A stretch of DNA of 64,000 nucleotides. Source: Vibrio sp. HI00D65. GTDB taxonomy: Bacteria; Pseudomonadota; Gammaproteobacteria; Enterobacterales; Vibrionaceae. The position numbers and the translations under genes are program-made. Positions within the stretch are counted from its first letter, which is position 1; every line of letters begins with the position of its first letter. The stretch lies in contig NZ_LWEH01000613.1 of NCBI RefSeq assembly GCF_001635455.1, positions 1 through 64,000 of the forward strand, given 5' to 3'. Shown here piece after piece: positions 53,518 through 62,486 of this stretch. Below the pieces are notes generated by a model. The model was given only the letters and a program-made list of their open reading frames with translations. It searched no databases and was not told the DNA's origin.

Positions 53518-54177
53518 CTACTCTGAATCGTTGTGTTTTTCGTTTTCTAGTTCGTCGATGAGTTGATCAGCAAGCGCTGGCGCGAACCATTCATCCATCT
53601 TGTTACGTAGTTGGTCAACACCAATGCCTTTCAGTGAAGAGAAAACATCAACAGCGACATCGCCACCGAAAGATTGCGCATCTTTACGAATTTTCAGTAG
53701 CTGTGCTTTACGTGCGCCTTGTTTTAGTTTGTCAGCCTTAGTTAGCAGTACTTGTACTGGAATACGGCTATCAATGGCCCAGAAAATCATTTGTTGGTCT
53801 AGGTCTTTCATTGGGTGTCGAATGTCCATCAATACCACCAAACCTTTCAACGACTCACGTTTTTGAAGGTATTCACCTAGCGACTTCTGCCACTTTTTCT
53901 TCATCTCAAGCGGTACTTGAGCAAAACCGTACCCAGGCAAATCGACGATATGACAACCGTCCGTTACCTTAAATAGGTTAATAAGCTGAGTTCGACCAGG
54001 TGTTTTACTGGTTTTCGCTAGGCTTTTTTGGTTGGTAACGCGATTTAGCGCGCTAGATTTACCAGCATTGGAGCGTCCTGCAAACGCAATTTCGATCCCT
54101 TCGTCTTCTGGTAAGTGACGAATATCAGGTGCACTGGTAATGAAATGCGTGTTTTGATAATGAATTTTTACGCTCAC
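53518..54177 (-). CDS. engB: Ribosome-biogenesis GTPase EngB (YihA/YsxC)
   Basis: This 219-aa GTPase is needed for 50S subunit assembly and cell division. G1 is GRSNAGKSSALN, then the switch segment SKTPGRTQLIN, G3 DLPGYGFA, G4 LTKADKL, and G5 VFSSLKGIG. The GTG at 54177 (MSVKIHYQNTHF) is chosen because GGAG lies 6 nt upstream and because it matches E. coli YihA; longer in-frame starts add a non-conserved tail. It is divergent from the cytochrome c4 gene, as in E. coli relatives near polA. Confidence 0.93.
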   Translation of the reverse strand: MSVKIHYQNTHFITSAPDIRHLPEDEGIEIAFAGRSNAGKSSALNRVTNQKSLAKTSKTPGRTQLINLFKVTDGCHIVDLPGYGFAQVPLEMKKKWQKSLGEYLQKRESLKGLVVLMDIRHPMKDLDQQMIFWAIDSRIPVQVLLTKADKLKQGARKAQLLKIRKDAQSFGGDVAVDVFSSLKGIGVDQLRNKMDEWFAPALADQLIDELENEKHNDSE

Positions 54178-54325
54178 TGTTAACTCCATCTCGACTTTGT
54201 GTAGTCGATTGATTACTTTTTTGTGAATTTGTGTAAAATAACCGTGCTCGGCATAAGGTCGCCTATTGTACCATGAGTGGCAACATAGAGTGGTACTGGA
54301 AGCTTGATAATTATAATGGAATGTC

Positions 54326-54943
54326 ATGAAGAAATTAGCGCTAATTTTGAGTCTTTTAGCCAGCTGCTCAGTATGGGCTCAAGGTAGTATAGAAGCTGGT
54401 AAAGCCAAATCACAAACATGTGTTGCCTGCCACGGTGCTGACGGCAACAGTCTGATCACTCAGTACCCTAAGTTGGCTGGTCAACATGAGAAGTACCTAG
54501 AGAAGCAGTTAAAAGAGCTTAAGCTAGGTATGACGAGTGGTGGTAAGCAAGGTCGTTATGCGCCTGTAATGGGTGCAATGGCGATGCCTCTGTCTGAACA
54601 AGATATGGCTGACCTAGCGGCATACTACGCATCTCTCCCAATCTCTAACAACTCTACTCCTGAGAACGTAGTTAAAGAAGGTAAGACCTTATACACAGCG
54701 GGCAACGCAGAGCGCGGCCTAACAGCGTGTATCGCTTGTCACGGCCCTCGTGGTAACGGCACCGAGTTGTCAGGCTTCCCTAAAATTTCAGGCCAACACG
54801 CAGAATACATCAAGGCTCAACTTGAAAAATTCCGCGATGGTAACCGTAATAACGACATGAATGCGATGATGCGTGATGTAGCTAAAAAGTTAACAGACGC
54901 AGAAATTGATACCTTATCGAAGTACGTTGGTGGTCTACACTAA
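54326..54943 (+). CDS. Dihaem cytochrome c4
   Basis: A 205-aa periplasmic cytochrome with signal peptide (KKLALILSLLASCSVWA). Two haem motifs, CVACH (about 32-36) and CIACH (about 132-136), sit in two similar lobes, each followed by YPKLAGQH or FPKISGQH. Axial methionines lie in GAMAMPLSE and MNAMMRDVA. Cytochrome c4 carries electrons from the bc1 complex to terminal oxidases. It is monocistronic with its own terminator. Confidence 0.9.
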   Translation: MKKLALILSLLASCSVWAQGSIEAGKAKSQTCVACHGADGNSLITQYPKLAGQHEKYLEKQLKELKLGMTSGGKQGRYAPVMGAMAMPLSEQDMADLAAYYASLPISNNSTPENVVKEGKTLYTAGNAERGLTACIACHGPRGNGTELSGFPKISGQHAEYIKAQLEKFRDGNRNNDMNAMMRDVAKKLTDAEIDTLSKYVGGLH

Positions 54944-55015
54944 TTTGTCGGTTTTTCGCTCTTAGCCAGAGTGAAGAAATGTACGTTCGAGCGAGATTGA
55001 AGAAGACGCCCCGAT

Positions 55016-55045
55016 CAGAAATGATTGGGGCGTTTTCTTTTTTTA
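55016..55045 (+). terminator. Cytochrome c4 terminator
   Basis: ACGCCCCGATCA-GAAA-TGATTGGGGCGT followed by TTTTCTTTTTT. Confidence 0.9.
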
Positions 55046-55173
55046 GGCTTTACCAATAGATATTTGTGATGATTTATCTTGTTGTGTCTAATTTATCAAT
55101 GTGTGATCAATTAGTGTTCGAAAGTGTGAAGTCGCACTATTGTAGTCTTTTTGTAACACGGTAAAGTAAGTGC

Positions 55174-55428
55174 CATCAGCTAGGAGCTGACTTAGATACG
55201 GATGATCATCTCGTCTAACGGTATAGACAGAAACGGATCAGGCTAGGACAGCCCAGCAACAAGGTGTTAGAAAAGGATAGCCAAAACTCATCAGGACGAT
55301 GAACAACAAACAAATTTGGCATGGAAAGCACCAATAACAAATGGAGATTTGTGTACCAAGTTGAGTATGCAAATTTTGGCCGATATAGGCAGATTTAGAG
55401 AGCGATAGGTTTTCCTATCGCTTTTTTT
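55174..55428 (+). ncRNA. csrC: CsrA-sequestering RNA CsrC
   Basis: About 255 nt with many GGA motifs, mostly in loop contexts: CTAGGAGCT, ACGGATGAT, ACGGATCAG, TAGGACAG, AAGGATAG, CAGGACGATG, TGGAAAG and TGGAGAT. It ends in a perfect terminator AGCGATAGG-TTTT-CCTATCGCT with T7. A promoter TTGTAG-N16-TAAAGT (55140-55167) precedes it. The position between engB and yihI is where E. coli has csrC. The repeated GGA motifs are the CsrA-binding signature; the RNA titrates CsrA downstream of the VarS/VarA (BarA/UvrY) system. The 5' end is inferred. Confidence 0.85.
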
Positions 55429-55513
55429 ATTGATTTGATGAAAAAACACCCAATACCTCTCCACTATAAACGCAGTTTCTGGTATGTTTCGCATCCCTGT
55501 TTAAGGATGTGCT

Positions 55514-56152
55514 ATGTATACTTGTCCCTTATGCCATCACCAAGGCGTGAATCACTATTTTGAAGACAAACGCAGAGCTTATCTGCAGTGTCAGCAATGT
55601 GAGCTGGTATTTGTAAAACCAGATAAAAGGTTAGAAGCAAACGAAGAGAAAGCGCACTATGATCTCCATGAGAACGATCCTAGTGATGCGGGCTATCGCC
55701 GCTTTTTATCTCGCATCGCGGATCCATTGACAGACAAAATTTCATCTAACTCATACGGGTTGGATTTTGGTTGTGGCCCGGGCCCTACGCTATCTATTAT
55801 GTTAGAAGAAGCCGGACACACCATGGAGTTGTACGATATTTACTACCACCCAGAAACTTCTGTGCTGGAGAAAACGTATGACTTTATGACTGCCACCGAG
55901 GTGATAGAGCACCTTTACCACCCGGATAAGGTGTGGCAGCAGTGGTTGAATTTAGTTAAGCCCAAGGGCTGGATTGGTCTGATGACCAAGCTGGTAATAG
56001 ACGTGGACGCGTTTGCTGGTTGGCACTATAAGAATGACCCGACACATGTCGCCTTCTTTAGTCGCCAAACATTCCAGTTTTTGGCAGAGCGGGATAAGCT
56101 CGAACTCGAATTTATTGGAAATGATGTAATTTTACTGAGGAAGACCCAGTAA
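55514..56152 (+). CDS. Class I SAM-dependent methyltransferase with N-terminal zinc-ribbon-like motif
   Basis: This 212-aa protein begins with two CxxC pairs (YTCPLCHHQG, then LQCQQCELVFV) that likely bind zinc, a layout shared with methyltransferases of the Methyltransf_23 group. The SAM-binding motif is YGLDFGCGPGPTLSIM. TATEVIEHLYHP and FFSRQTFQFLAE follow. The substrate is unknown. Its stop overlaps the yihI start by 1 nt (TAATG), so they form an operon. Confidence 0.82.
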   Translation: MYTCPLCHHQGVNHYFEDKRRAYLQCQQCELVFVKPDKRLEANEEKAHYDLHENDPSDAGYRRFLSRIADPLTDKISSNSYGLDFGCGPGPTLSIMLEEAGHTMELYDIYYHPETSVLEKTYDFMTATEVIEHLYHPDKVWQQWLNLVKPKGWIGLMTKLVIDVDAFAGWHYKNDPTHVAFFSRQTFQFLAERDKLELEFIGNDVILLRKTQ

Positions 56153-56709
56153 TGAGCCGTAGTAAAAAATCTAGAAAGCCGGGAGCATATGGTGCTCCTG
56201 AAGTTATCGTTACTCGTAACCGTAGCGAATCTGATGTTGAAGGTCGTGAACGTAAGCGTCTGAAAAAGCGTAAAGGCCTAAAATCAGGCAGCCGCCACTC
56301 AGATGGTAGCGACGCGAAACAGCGTAAAGCAGCACAATCTCGCGACCCACGCTTAGGCAGCAAGAAAAAAATCCCACTGATCGTTGAACCAGTGAAGAAG
56401 CTAACTAAGCAAGAGCGCAAGCTATCTAACGAGCAAGAGTTAGAGATGCTTGAGAATGATCCACAACTGAACACGCTACTAGACCGTATCGAAAATGGTG
56501 AAAACCTAGGTGCAGGTCTACAGAAGTTCGTTGATGAGAAGCTTGATCGCATTGAGCACCTAATGGGCCGTTTGGGTCTATTAGAGCCAGAAAACGATGA
56601 AGAAGAGTTCTTCGAAGAAACGCCGGTAGTATCGAACAAGAAAGCAAACTCTGATGAAGACTTGCTATCTCAATTCGAAGACATCGACTTAGACAGCTTT
56701 AAGGGTTAA
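56152..56709 (+). CDS. yihI: Der GTPase-activating protein YihI
   Basis: This 185-aa protein stimulates the GTPase Der in 50S ribosome assembly. A very basic N-terminus (SRSKKSRKPGAYGAPEVIVT, then RERKRLKKRKGLKSGSRHS) is followed by the conserved helical core LTKQERKLSNEQELEMLEND, then PQLNTLLDRIE, and an acidic tail. The position next to csrC and hemN matches E. coli. Confidence 0.92.
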   Translation: MSRSKKSRKPGAYGAPEVIVTRNRSESDVEGRERKRLKKRKGLKSGSRHSDGSDAKQRKAAQSRDPRLGSKKKIPLIVEPVKKLTKQERKLSNEQELEMLENDPQLNTLLDRIENGENLGAGLQKFVDEKLDRIEHLMGRLGLLEPENDEEEFFEETPVVSNKKANSDEDLLSQFEDIDLDSFKG

Positions 56710-56715
56710 TAGCCA

Positions 56716-57204
56716 ATGAACGTAACCTTATTAGCAATTGCTGGTGGAATTATCATTCTCGGCTTGGGCTCTTACGCAGGTTACCTTCTACTTCAAGTGA
56801 AGAAGCAGACGGAGTTGCAAAAGCAGCATCAAGCACTAGCGATTGAAAAACGTAACGCGACGATTTACGAAAACGTAAATACTTTGTGCCTTGCGGGTAT
56901 TCAAGGCCAGTGTGATTTGCCTGAGATCAGTATCCGAGTGTGTATCATCATGGATAATGTTCAGGGAGATGAGCGTGTCGACCTTGACGCAGAATATCCG
57001 GCCCTCTCCGAGCTGTACCATATTGTTAAAGATATGGCGCGCGGAGAAGAAAGGCAGGAACTGACCAAGAAAGAGCGCATGCAGCAGAATCTCACACGCC
57101 ACAAGGCAGAGACTCGCTTGAACGATGCAGTTATTGAGGATTTGAAAAGGTTGCAGGAGAAGGTTAAGCCTCTTAACAACCAAATCAATATCCAGATGAT
57201 CTAG
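56716..57204 (+). CDS. DUF2489 membrane-anchored protein
   Basis: A 162-aa protein with one N-terminal TM helix (NVTLLAIAGGIIILGLGSYAGYLLL), then a helical cytoplasmic part with the DUF2489 segment YENVNTLCLAGIQGQCDLPE and a charged C-terminal coiled coil. Function unknown. It starts 6 nt after yihI and is probably the third gene of the same operon. Confidence 0.82.
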   Translation: MNVTLLAIAGGIIILGLGSYAGYLLLQVKKQTELQKQHQALAIEKRNATIYENVNTLCLAGIQGQCDLPEISIRVCIIMDNVQGDERVDLDAEYPALSELYHIVKDMARGEERQELTKKERMQQNLTRHKAETRLNDAVIEDLKRLQEKVKPLNNQINIQMI

Positions 57205-57486
57205 TCGCTAAGACTATTAAATATAGAGGCTTGTTTACTACCGGTGTTTTTAAGATGAATAATCTTTAACCCGATTGCTAAATGAGCCTTCTTACCTTTT
57301 GCACCTCTTTATTACGGTGCATTGTTAGTGATCAAGCTAGCAGTTCTGAGTTTTTATCTAGAAAATGGATTTTGTCTTGAAACGACCTTACAGGTCGTGT
57401 GGCAAAATAACCCGTCTATATTTTAATGTATGTAAATTGATTTGAGAGAGCCTAGGTTCTCGCGAATCTAAATTGGAAGTACCGCT

Positions 57487-58878
57487 ATGTCGAGCAAGCC
57501 AGTAACAACGAATCAGCAAATCGTTTGGGACCAAGAAATCTTAAACAAGTACAACTATTCGGGACCTCGTTACACTTCATACCCAACTGCGTTGGAGTTC
57601 CATGAAGCGTTTACCGTCTCTGATTACGACATGGCGTGCACGCAATACCCAGAGCGTCCACTGTCGCTTTACGTACATATTCCGTTCTGCCATAAGCTTT
57701 GTTACTACTGTGGTTGTAACAAGGTGATTACTCGTCACTCGCACAAAGCAGACGAGTACCTAGATGTGATTGAACATGAAATCCGCCAACGTGCCTCTTT
57801 ATTAAATGGTCGTGAAGTGACTCAATTGCACTTCGGTGGTGGTACGCCAACTTTCCTAAGCAAGGCCCAAATCACTCGTCTAATGATGATCCTACGTGAT
57901 GAGTTTAACTTCACTGCTGACGCTGAGATCAGCATCGAGATTGACCCACGTGAGATTGAACTCGATGTACTGGATCACCTACGTAATGAAGGCTTCAACC
58001 GCCTGAGTATCGGTGTTCAAGATTTCAATAAAGAAGTGCAAAAGCTGGTGAACCGTGAGCAAGATGAAGAGTTCATCGTAGCTATGGTTCAGCGTGCTAA
58101 AGAGCTTGGCTTCCGTTCAACTAACCTAGATTTGATTTACGGCTTGCCTAAGCAGACTCAAGCGTTATTCGCTGAAACGCTGAAGCAAGTACTTGAGATG
58201 AAACCTGGTCGTCTATCGGTATTTAACTATGCTCACATGCCACAACTGTTTGCGGCGCAGCGTAAGATTAAAGATGAAGACCTACCAAAAGCTGAAGAGA
58301 AGATGGCTATCTTGCAAGATACCATCGAGACTCTAACGGGAGCAGGTTACCAGTTCATCGGTATGGATCACTTCGCGCTTCCAGAAGATGAGCTAGCAGT
58401 GGCACAGCGTGAGGGGGTACTGCACCGTAATTTCCAAGGCTACACGACTCAGGGCGAGTGTGACCTAGTAGGCTTTGGTGTGTCGGCTATCTCTATGGTG
58501 GGTGACTCTTACGCGCAAAACCAAAAAGAACTTAAGAAATACTATGCTCAAGTGAATGACCTTCGCCATGCGCTTTGGAAAGGTGTAGTACTAGATAACG
58601 ACGATTTACTACGTCGTGAAGTGATTAAGCAGCTTATTTGTAACTTCAAACTCGATAAGAAGATGATCGAATCTGAGTTCGCTGTTGATTTTAATCGTTA
58701 CTTCAAAGAAGACTTAGAGCTTCTGCAAACCTTCATTAATGATGACTTGGTTGAAGTAGACGACAAAGAAATCCGCGTAACGCTTCGTGGTCGTCTGCTG
58801 ATTCGTAACATCTGCATGTGTTTCGATAAATACTTGCGTGCTAAGGCTCGCCAACAGCAGTTCTCTCGCGTTATCTAA
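57487..58878 (+). CDS. hemN: Oxygen-independent coproporphyrinogen III oxidase
   Basis: HemN (463 aa) is a radical-SAM enzyme converting coproporphyrinogen III to protoporphyrinogen IX without oxygen. The Fe-S motif is CHKLCYYCGC (Cys68, Cys72, Cys75 as CxxxCxxC). Further segments are LHFGGGTPTFL, EIDPREI, RLSIGVQDFN and the C-terminal HemN domain (LRREVIKQLICNFKLD). GAAGTACCGCT precedes the ATG weakly. A 282-bp leader upstream contains two short inverted repeats (57300-57321 and 57382-57398). Confidence 0.95.
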   Translation: MSSKPVTTNQQIVWDQEILNKYNYSGPRYTSYPTALEFHEAFTVSDYDMACTQYPERPLSLYVHIPFCHKLCYYCGCNKVITRHSHKADEYLDVIEHEIRQRASLLNGREVTQLHFGGGTPTFLSKAQITRLMMILRDEFNFTADAEISIEIDPREIELDVLDHLRNEGFNRLSIGVQDFNKEVQKLVNREQDEEFIVAMVQRAKELGFRSTNLDLIYGLPKQTQALFAETLKQVLEMKPGRLSVFNYAHMPQLFAAQRKIKDEDLPKAEEKMAILQDTIETLTGAGYQFIGMDHFALPEDELAVAQREGVLHRNFQGYTTQGECDLVGFGVSAISMVGDSYAQNQKELKKYYAQVNDLRHALWKGVVLDNDDLLRREVIKQLICNFKLDKKMIESEFAVDFNRYFKEDLELLQTFINDDLVEVDDKEIRVTLRGRLLIRNICMCFDKYLRAKARQQQFSRVI

Positions 58879-58902
58879 TCACGCGCTTGAGAATCAAAAC
58901 AT

Positions 58903-58933
58903 AAAAAATGCCAGCATCATGCTGGCATTTTTG
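58903..58933. terminator. Convergent terminator between hemN and glnG
   Basis: AAAAATGCCAGCA-TCA-TGCTGGCATTTTT, symmetric with A and T flanks. Confidence 0.9.
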
Positions 58934-58946
58934 TATCCTAAGAGGC

Positions 58947-60350
58947 CTAGTACAGTTCTTTGAGCTTACGAGTTAGGGTGTTTCTTCCCCAGCCCAAAAC
59001 CTTGGCTGCGTCCTGCTTGTGACCATTCGTATGGTTGAGTGCAGCCTCTAGCAGTATACGTTCAAACTCCGGTAGAGCATAAGTGAGCAGTTCTTTTTCT
59101 CCTGAATCAAGTGCACACTTTGCCCAATTAGCAAGTAGCTGCTGCCAGTTATCGCCAGTACCTGATGGTGTGACGGTTTTTTCTTCCAATAGCTCCGGTG
59201 GTAGGTCTGAAGGAAGGATTTCACTACCGCTCGCCATCACTGTTAACCAACGACAGATGTTCTCTAGTTGACGCACGTTACCTGGCCAATTTAGCTGGTT
59301 CAGCTTGATTATGGTTTCTGGGTGAAGTGTTTTCACTTCCACACCCAGTTCTTCAGCCGCTGAGGCTAAGAAGTGATGAGTCAGCTTTTCGATATCTTGT
59401 TTACGTTCACGTAGGGCAGGAATGTGAATCCGAATAACGTTAAGTCGGTGGAACAAATCTTCACGGAAATCGCCTTCATACACTAATCGCTCAAGATCTT
59501 GGTGGGTTGCGGCAACGATACGAACGTCTACCTTAACTGCTGAGTGGCCGCCGACACGATAGAACTGACCATCAGAAAGTACACGCAACAAACGAGTCTG
59601 AATATCGAGTGGCATGTCACCGATTTCATCCAGAAATAGGGTGCCGCCGTTGGCTTGTTCAAAGCGTCCTTGGCGAACGCTGTTAGCGCCGGTAAAGGCA
59701 CCCTTCTCGTGACCAAACAGTTCTGATTCGATGAGGTCTTTCGGTATTGCCGCCATATTGAGGGCAATGAAAGGCTTCTTTGCTCTTGGGCTGTGGCGAT
59801 GTAAAGCATGAGCAACCAGCTCTTTACCAGTACCTGATTCACCGTTAATCAATACCGATATCGATGAGCGAGATAAACGACCGATAGCACGAAATACTTC
59901 CTGCATTGCAGGCGCTTCACCAATAATTTCAGGGGCGTTGGTCTCTTCAGAGGCTTCGTTAGCTTGTTCGCGCTTTTGTTCTTGGCTGTGAGCGATCGCT
60001 CGCTCCACGAGGGTAAGTGTCTCATCGATATCAAATGGCTTAGGTAGATATTCAAAGGCGCCTTTTTGATAAGCATTCACCGCGGCATCTAAGTCGGAGT
60101 GCGCCGTCATGATAATCACAGGTAGATCGGGAGAGCGTTGATGCACTTGATGCAATAGCTCAATCCCGTCAATACCGGGCATGCGGATATCAGATACCAG
60201 TACATCGGGTGTCTCGCGCTCAAGCGCAAGCAGTACGCTCTCTGCATCAGCAAATGTTTCACACTTTATATCCGCAGATGAAAGTGTTTTTTCTACTACC
60301 CAGCGGATAGAGCTGTCGTCATCGACGACCCAAACGTATCCCTTACTCAT
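58947..60350 (-). CDS. glnG: Nitrogen regulation response regulator NtrC (NR-I)
   Basis: NtrC (467 aa) activates sigma-54 promoters under nitrogen limitation. The receiver domain has the phosphoacceptor Asp54 in VSDIRMPG. The AAA+ domain (about 140-370) has Walker A GESGTGKE, the sigma-54 contact loop GAFTGA and LDEIGDMPLDIQTRLLRVL. The C-terminal Fis-type HTH is HKQDAAKVLGWGRNTLTRKL. It lies 107 bp after glnL; a Fur-like palindrome sits in that spacer. Confidence 0.96.
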   Translation of the reverse strand: MSKGYVWVVDDDSSIRWVVEKTLSSADIKCETFADAESVLLALERETPDVLVSDIRMPGIDGIELLHQVHQRSPDLPVIIMTAHSDLDAAVNAYQKGAFEYLPKPFDIDETLTLVERAIAHSQEQKREQANEASEETNAPEIIGEAPAMQEVFRAIGRLSRSSISVLINGESGTGKELVAHALHRHSPRAKKPFIALNMAAIPKDLIESELFGHEKGAFTGANSVRQGRFEQANGGTLFLDEIGDMPLDIQTRLLRVLSDGQFYRVGGHSAVKVDVRIVAATHQDLERLVYEGDFREDLFHRLNVIRIHIPALRERKQDIEKLTHHFLASAAEELGVEVKTLHPETIIKLNQLNWPGNVRQLENICRWLTVMASGSEILPSDLPPELLEEKTVTPSGTGDNWQQLLANWAKCALDSGEKELLTYALPEFERILLEAALNHTNGHKQDAAKVLGWGRNTLTRKLKELY

Positions 60351-60375
60351 AATTCAATTCCTTTGCAGCCAAATC

Positions 60376-60394
60376 TATTGTGATAATCATTGTT
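60376..60394. promoter_or_regulatory. Fur-box-like site in the glnL-glnG spacer
   Basis: The 19-mer at this position contains TGATAATCATT and matches the Fur consensus at about 14 of 19 positions, better than the site at ryhB. It lies between glnL and glnG, 26 bp from the glnG start. Function is inferred from sequence alone. Confidence 0.4.
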
Positions 60395-60457
60395 TTTATT
60401 GTTCTGTATTCGTTCCTTGCCTGAAGCTTGGTTTCTCATCGAGAAGTGTTGCTTTGT

Positions 60458-61534
60458 TTAAATGGGTAAGTAAATCGTAAATGTGGTGTTCCCCGGCCAG
60501 CTCTCAACATCGATTTTTCCGTTGTGTTGGTCGATTAGGTTTTGAGATATCGATAGTCCCAACCCTGTACCGCCCTCACGCCCACTGACCATGGGGTAGA
60601 ACAGGGTGTCTTTTAATTCATCAGGTATACCCGGGCCGTTATCGCTGATCTCAATACGAGCCGCGAGTTTGTGTCGCTGACCATGAATGTTGGCTTGATG
60701 CACCGTTCTGGTGCGAATGGTGATCTTGCCTGAATCCTGTTCCTTTAAAATCTGTGCCGCGTTGCTCACGATATTGAGCATCGCTTGTTCAACCTGCGCT
60801 GAATCCATCACAATTGGTGGCAGACTTGGATCGTAATCTCGTTCGATAGCTAATGTTGAGCCAGATTCGAGCTCGACCAACTGCCTGACTTTTTCGAGTA
60901 TCTGATGGAGATTTTCTTCTGACTTGGTTCCCGGCTTTTGTGGGCCAAGTAGACGGTCGACCAAGGCACGCAAGCGGTCGGCTTGCTCAATAATGATCTG
61001 GGTGTATTCATTCAGCGATTGATCGGGAAGCATTTTTCCAAGCAGTTGCGCTGCCCCTCTTAAGCCACCCAACGGATTCTTTATTTCATGAGCTAAACCG
61101 CGTACTAGCAGCTTCGCCGCTTGTTGTTGTGCATGCTGGTTTAACTCTTGGCTGAGACGCCTTTGTTGGTCGATCTTGCGCATCTCAACGAGCAGCAGCG
61201 TCTCGCGCTGCCAGGTGATCGGGCTTACCGTCACTTCAAGCATCAGCGGGCGGTTATCGACAACAAAAGTCACGTCACTGTCGGTAATGCTCTGGCCACT
61301 CTGTAGAGGTTGAGTAAGCAGTGCTAGGTCGAGCGAAGCGTGTTGAATAAGTTGACTCAGTGGGTGATCAACTATGCGTCTCGCACTTTGTGAAAAGAGC
61401 TGTTCAGCTGCCGGGTTGGCGTATCGTACGTATAACTGTTCATCGAGCATCAATGTCGATGTCACCATATTATCGAGAATGGCGTTGGAAAGATCGTGTG
61501 TATCTATGCTGTCGCTTTTGGCTGATCGATTCAC
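60458..61534 (-). CDS. glnL: Nitrogen regulation sensor histidine kinase NtrB (NR-II)
   Basis: NtrB (358 aa) is a soluble kinase/phosphatase of NtrC, controlled by PII. It has an N-terminal PAS domain (about 10-120), an H-box GLAHEIKNPLGGLRGAAQLLG with His149, an N-box (VEQAMLNIVSNAAQIL) and ATP-binding G boxes (ISDNGPGIPDEL; GREGGTGLGLSI). There are no TM segments, as expected. The upstream region holds an NtrC-type binding site. Confidence 0.95.
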   Translation of the reverse strand: MNRSAKSDSIDTHDLSNAILDNMVTSTLMLDEQLYVRYANPAAEQLFSQSARRIVDHPLSQLIQHASLDLALLTQPLQSGQSITDSDVTFVVDNRPLMLEVTVSPITWQRETLLLVEMRKIDQQRRLSQELNQHAQQQAAKLLVRGLAHEIKNPLGGLRGAAQLLGKMLPDQSLNEYTQIIIEQADRLRALVDRLLGPQKPGTKSEENLHQILEKVRQLVELESGSTLAIERDYDPSLPPIVMDSAQVEQAMLNIVSNAAQILKEQDSGKITIRTRTVHQANIHGQRHKLAARIEISDNGPGIPDELKDTLFYPMVSGREGGTGLGLSISQNLIDQHNGKIDVESWPGNTTFTIYLPI

Positions 61535-61565
61535 TGTTTCGTCCTTGAACTGGTGTTTTTCTCAC

Positions 61566-61582
61566 TGCACCAAATTGGTGCG
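61566..61582. promoter_or_regulatory. NtrC-binding site upstream of glnL
   Basis: TGCACCAAATTGGTGCG matches the NtrC dyad TGCAC-N7-GTGCA at all but the last base. It lies 31 bp before the glnL start, where NtrC represses glnLp in enterobacteria. Confidence 0.75.
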
Positions 61583-61701
61583 TAGCTAAGTTCAAGTATG
61601 GCGCATATCAATCAGAAGCTAAAGATAATTCATAAAAGTCGCGAAAAGCTGCTGAGAAAAGGTAAAAGTTGATGTTATTCAGTCTCTTTTAACCTATTGG
61701 C

Positions 61702-62259
61702 CTACTTGATCGTCGCTCGATGTAAATACACGGTGACTGGACTAGTAGATGCAATAAGCTTGCCGCTTCTATGTGCTTGAATTGCAATGGTATGAGTGCC
61801 GCGAACGATATCTTTCAACTGCCAGTTAGGTTGGGTTTGTGGTGCGCCATAACGTCGCCCATCGAGCATCAATTGCAGCCGCTCACCTATGCCCAGTTTA
61901 CGGTTGAGTTCGATTTGAATTGAGATGAAGCCACGATTACTGCGAATAGTTTGGTCGTGAATGGGAGTGAGCATAGTAAGAGCTAATGGTGCTGGGACTT
62001 CTCGCTCGGTCTGTTGTGTTTTTGGTTGCTCTTGGCTTGGCATAGCCGAGGCGCTTTGGTCGTCAACGGGTTTCGATGGCTCGAATTTAGATGCGGGTGC
62101 TGAGGCTTGAACATCCGGAAGCTCAAGAGACTTAGCGCCCTTGCCTGTCGGTGTATCACTAAAATGAAGTACGCCATCTTCATCTACCCAGGTATAGACC
62201 GTTTGAGCAGAGCATGAGAATGCGACTGTTAACCCGAACAGGAACAGTATTTTTTTCAT
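61702..62259 (-). CDS. DUF4124-domain periplasmic protein
   Basis: A 185-aa exported protein with signal peptide KKILFLFGLTVAFSCSA. The DUF4124 segment is TVYTWVDEDGVLHFSDTP (about 20-40). A Ser/Pro/Gln-rich linker and a C-terminal beta-rich region with LTMLTPIHDQTIRSNRGFIS and LMLDGRRYGAPQTQP follow. The ATG at 62259 is chosen because AAGGGG lies 8 nt upstream; six extra codons in frame overlap that site. The gene sits between glnA and glnL on the same strand. Function unknown. Confidence 0.83.
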   Translation of the reverse strand: MKKILFLFGLTVAFSCSAQTVYTWVDEDGVLHFSDTPTGKGAKSLELPDVQASAPASKFEPSKPVDDQSASAMPSQEQPKTQQTEREVPAPLALTMLTPIHDQTIRSNRGFISIQIELNRKLGIGERLQLMLDGRRYGAPQTQPNWQLKDIVRGTHTIAIQAHRSGKLIASTSPVTVYLHRATIK

Positions 62260-62401
62260 ATGGTTGGCCCCTTTCATCGTTAGGTGATTTCACGTTTGGC
62301 GTTGGTTTATTATTGATTTTATTCTATTTAGCTCGACAGCCTCTGAGGGCTTTTGTCTATTATTTAAGGCATGTTATGAAGAAGGAGAGGTTGGGAGAAT
62401 A

Positions 62402-62431
62402 TAAAAAAGGCCCGCCTGCGAGGCGAGCCTA
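62402..62431 (-). terminator. glnA terminator
   Basis: On the minus strand AGGCTCGCC-TCGCA-GGCGGGCCT with U6 after it, about 55 nt beyond the glnA stop. Confidence 0.75.
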
Positions 62432-62486
62432 ATATTTAGTCAGCGATTCTTACATGATTGCAGTAAGAAAGCTTATCTAGCAGAGA

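Noticed and set aside
57300..57321. TGCACC...GGTGCA dyad upstream of hemN as an NtrC site
   Set aside because: The inner spacing is 10 nt instead of the 5 expected between these hexamers in the NtrC dyad, and hemN is not a usual NtrC target.
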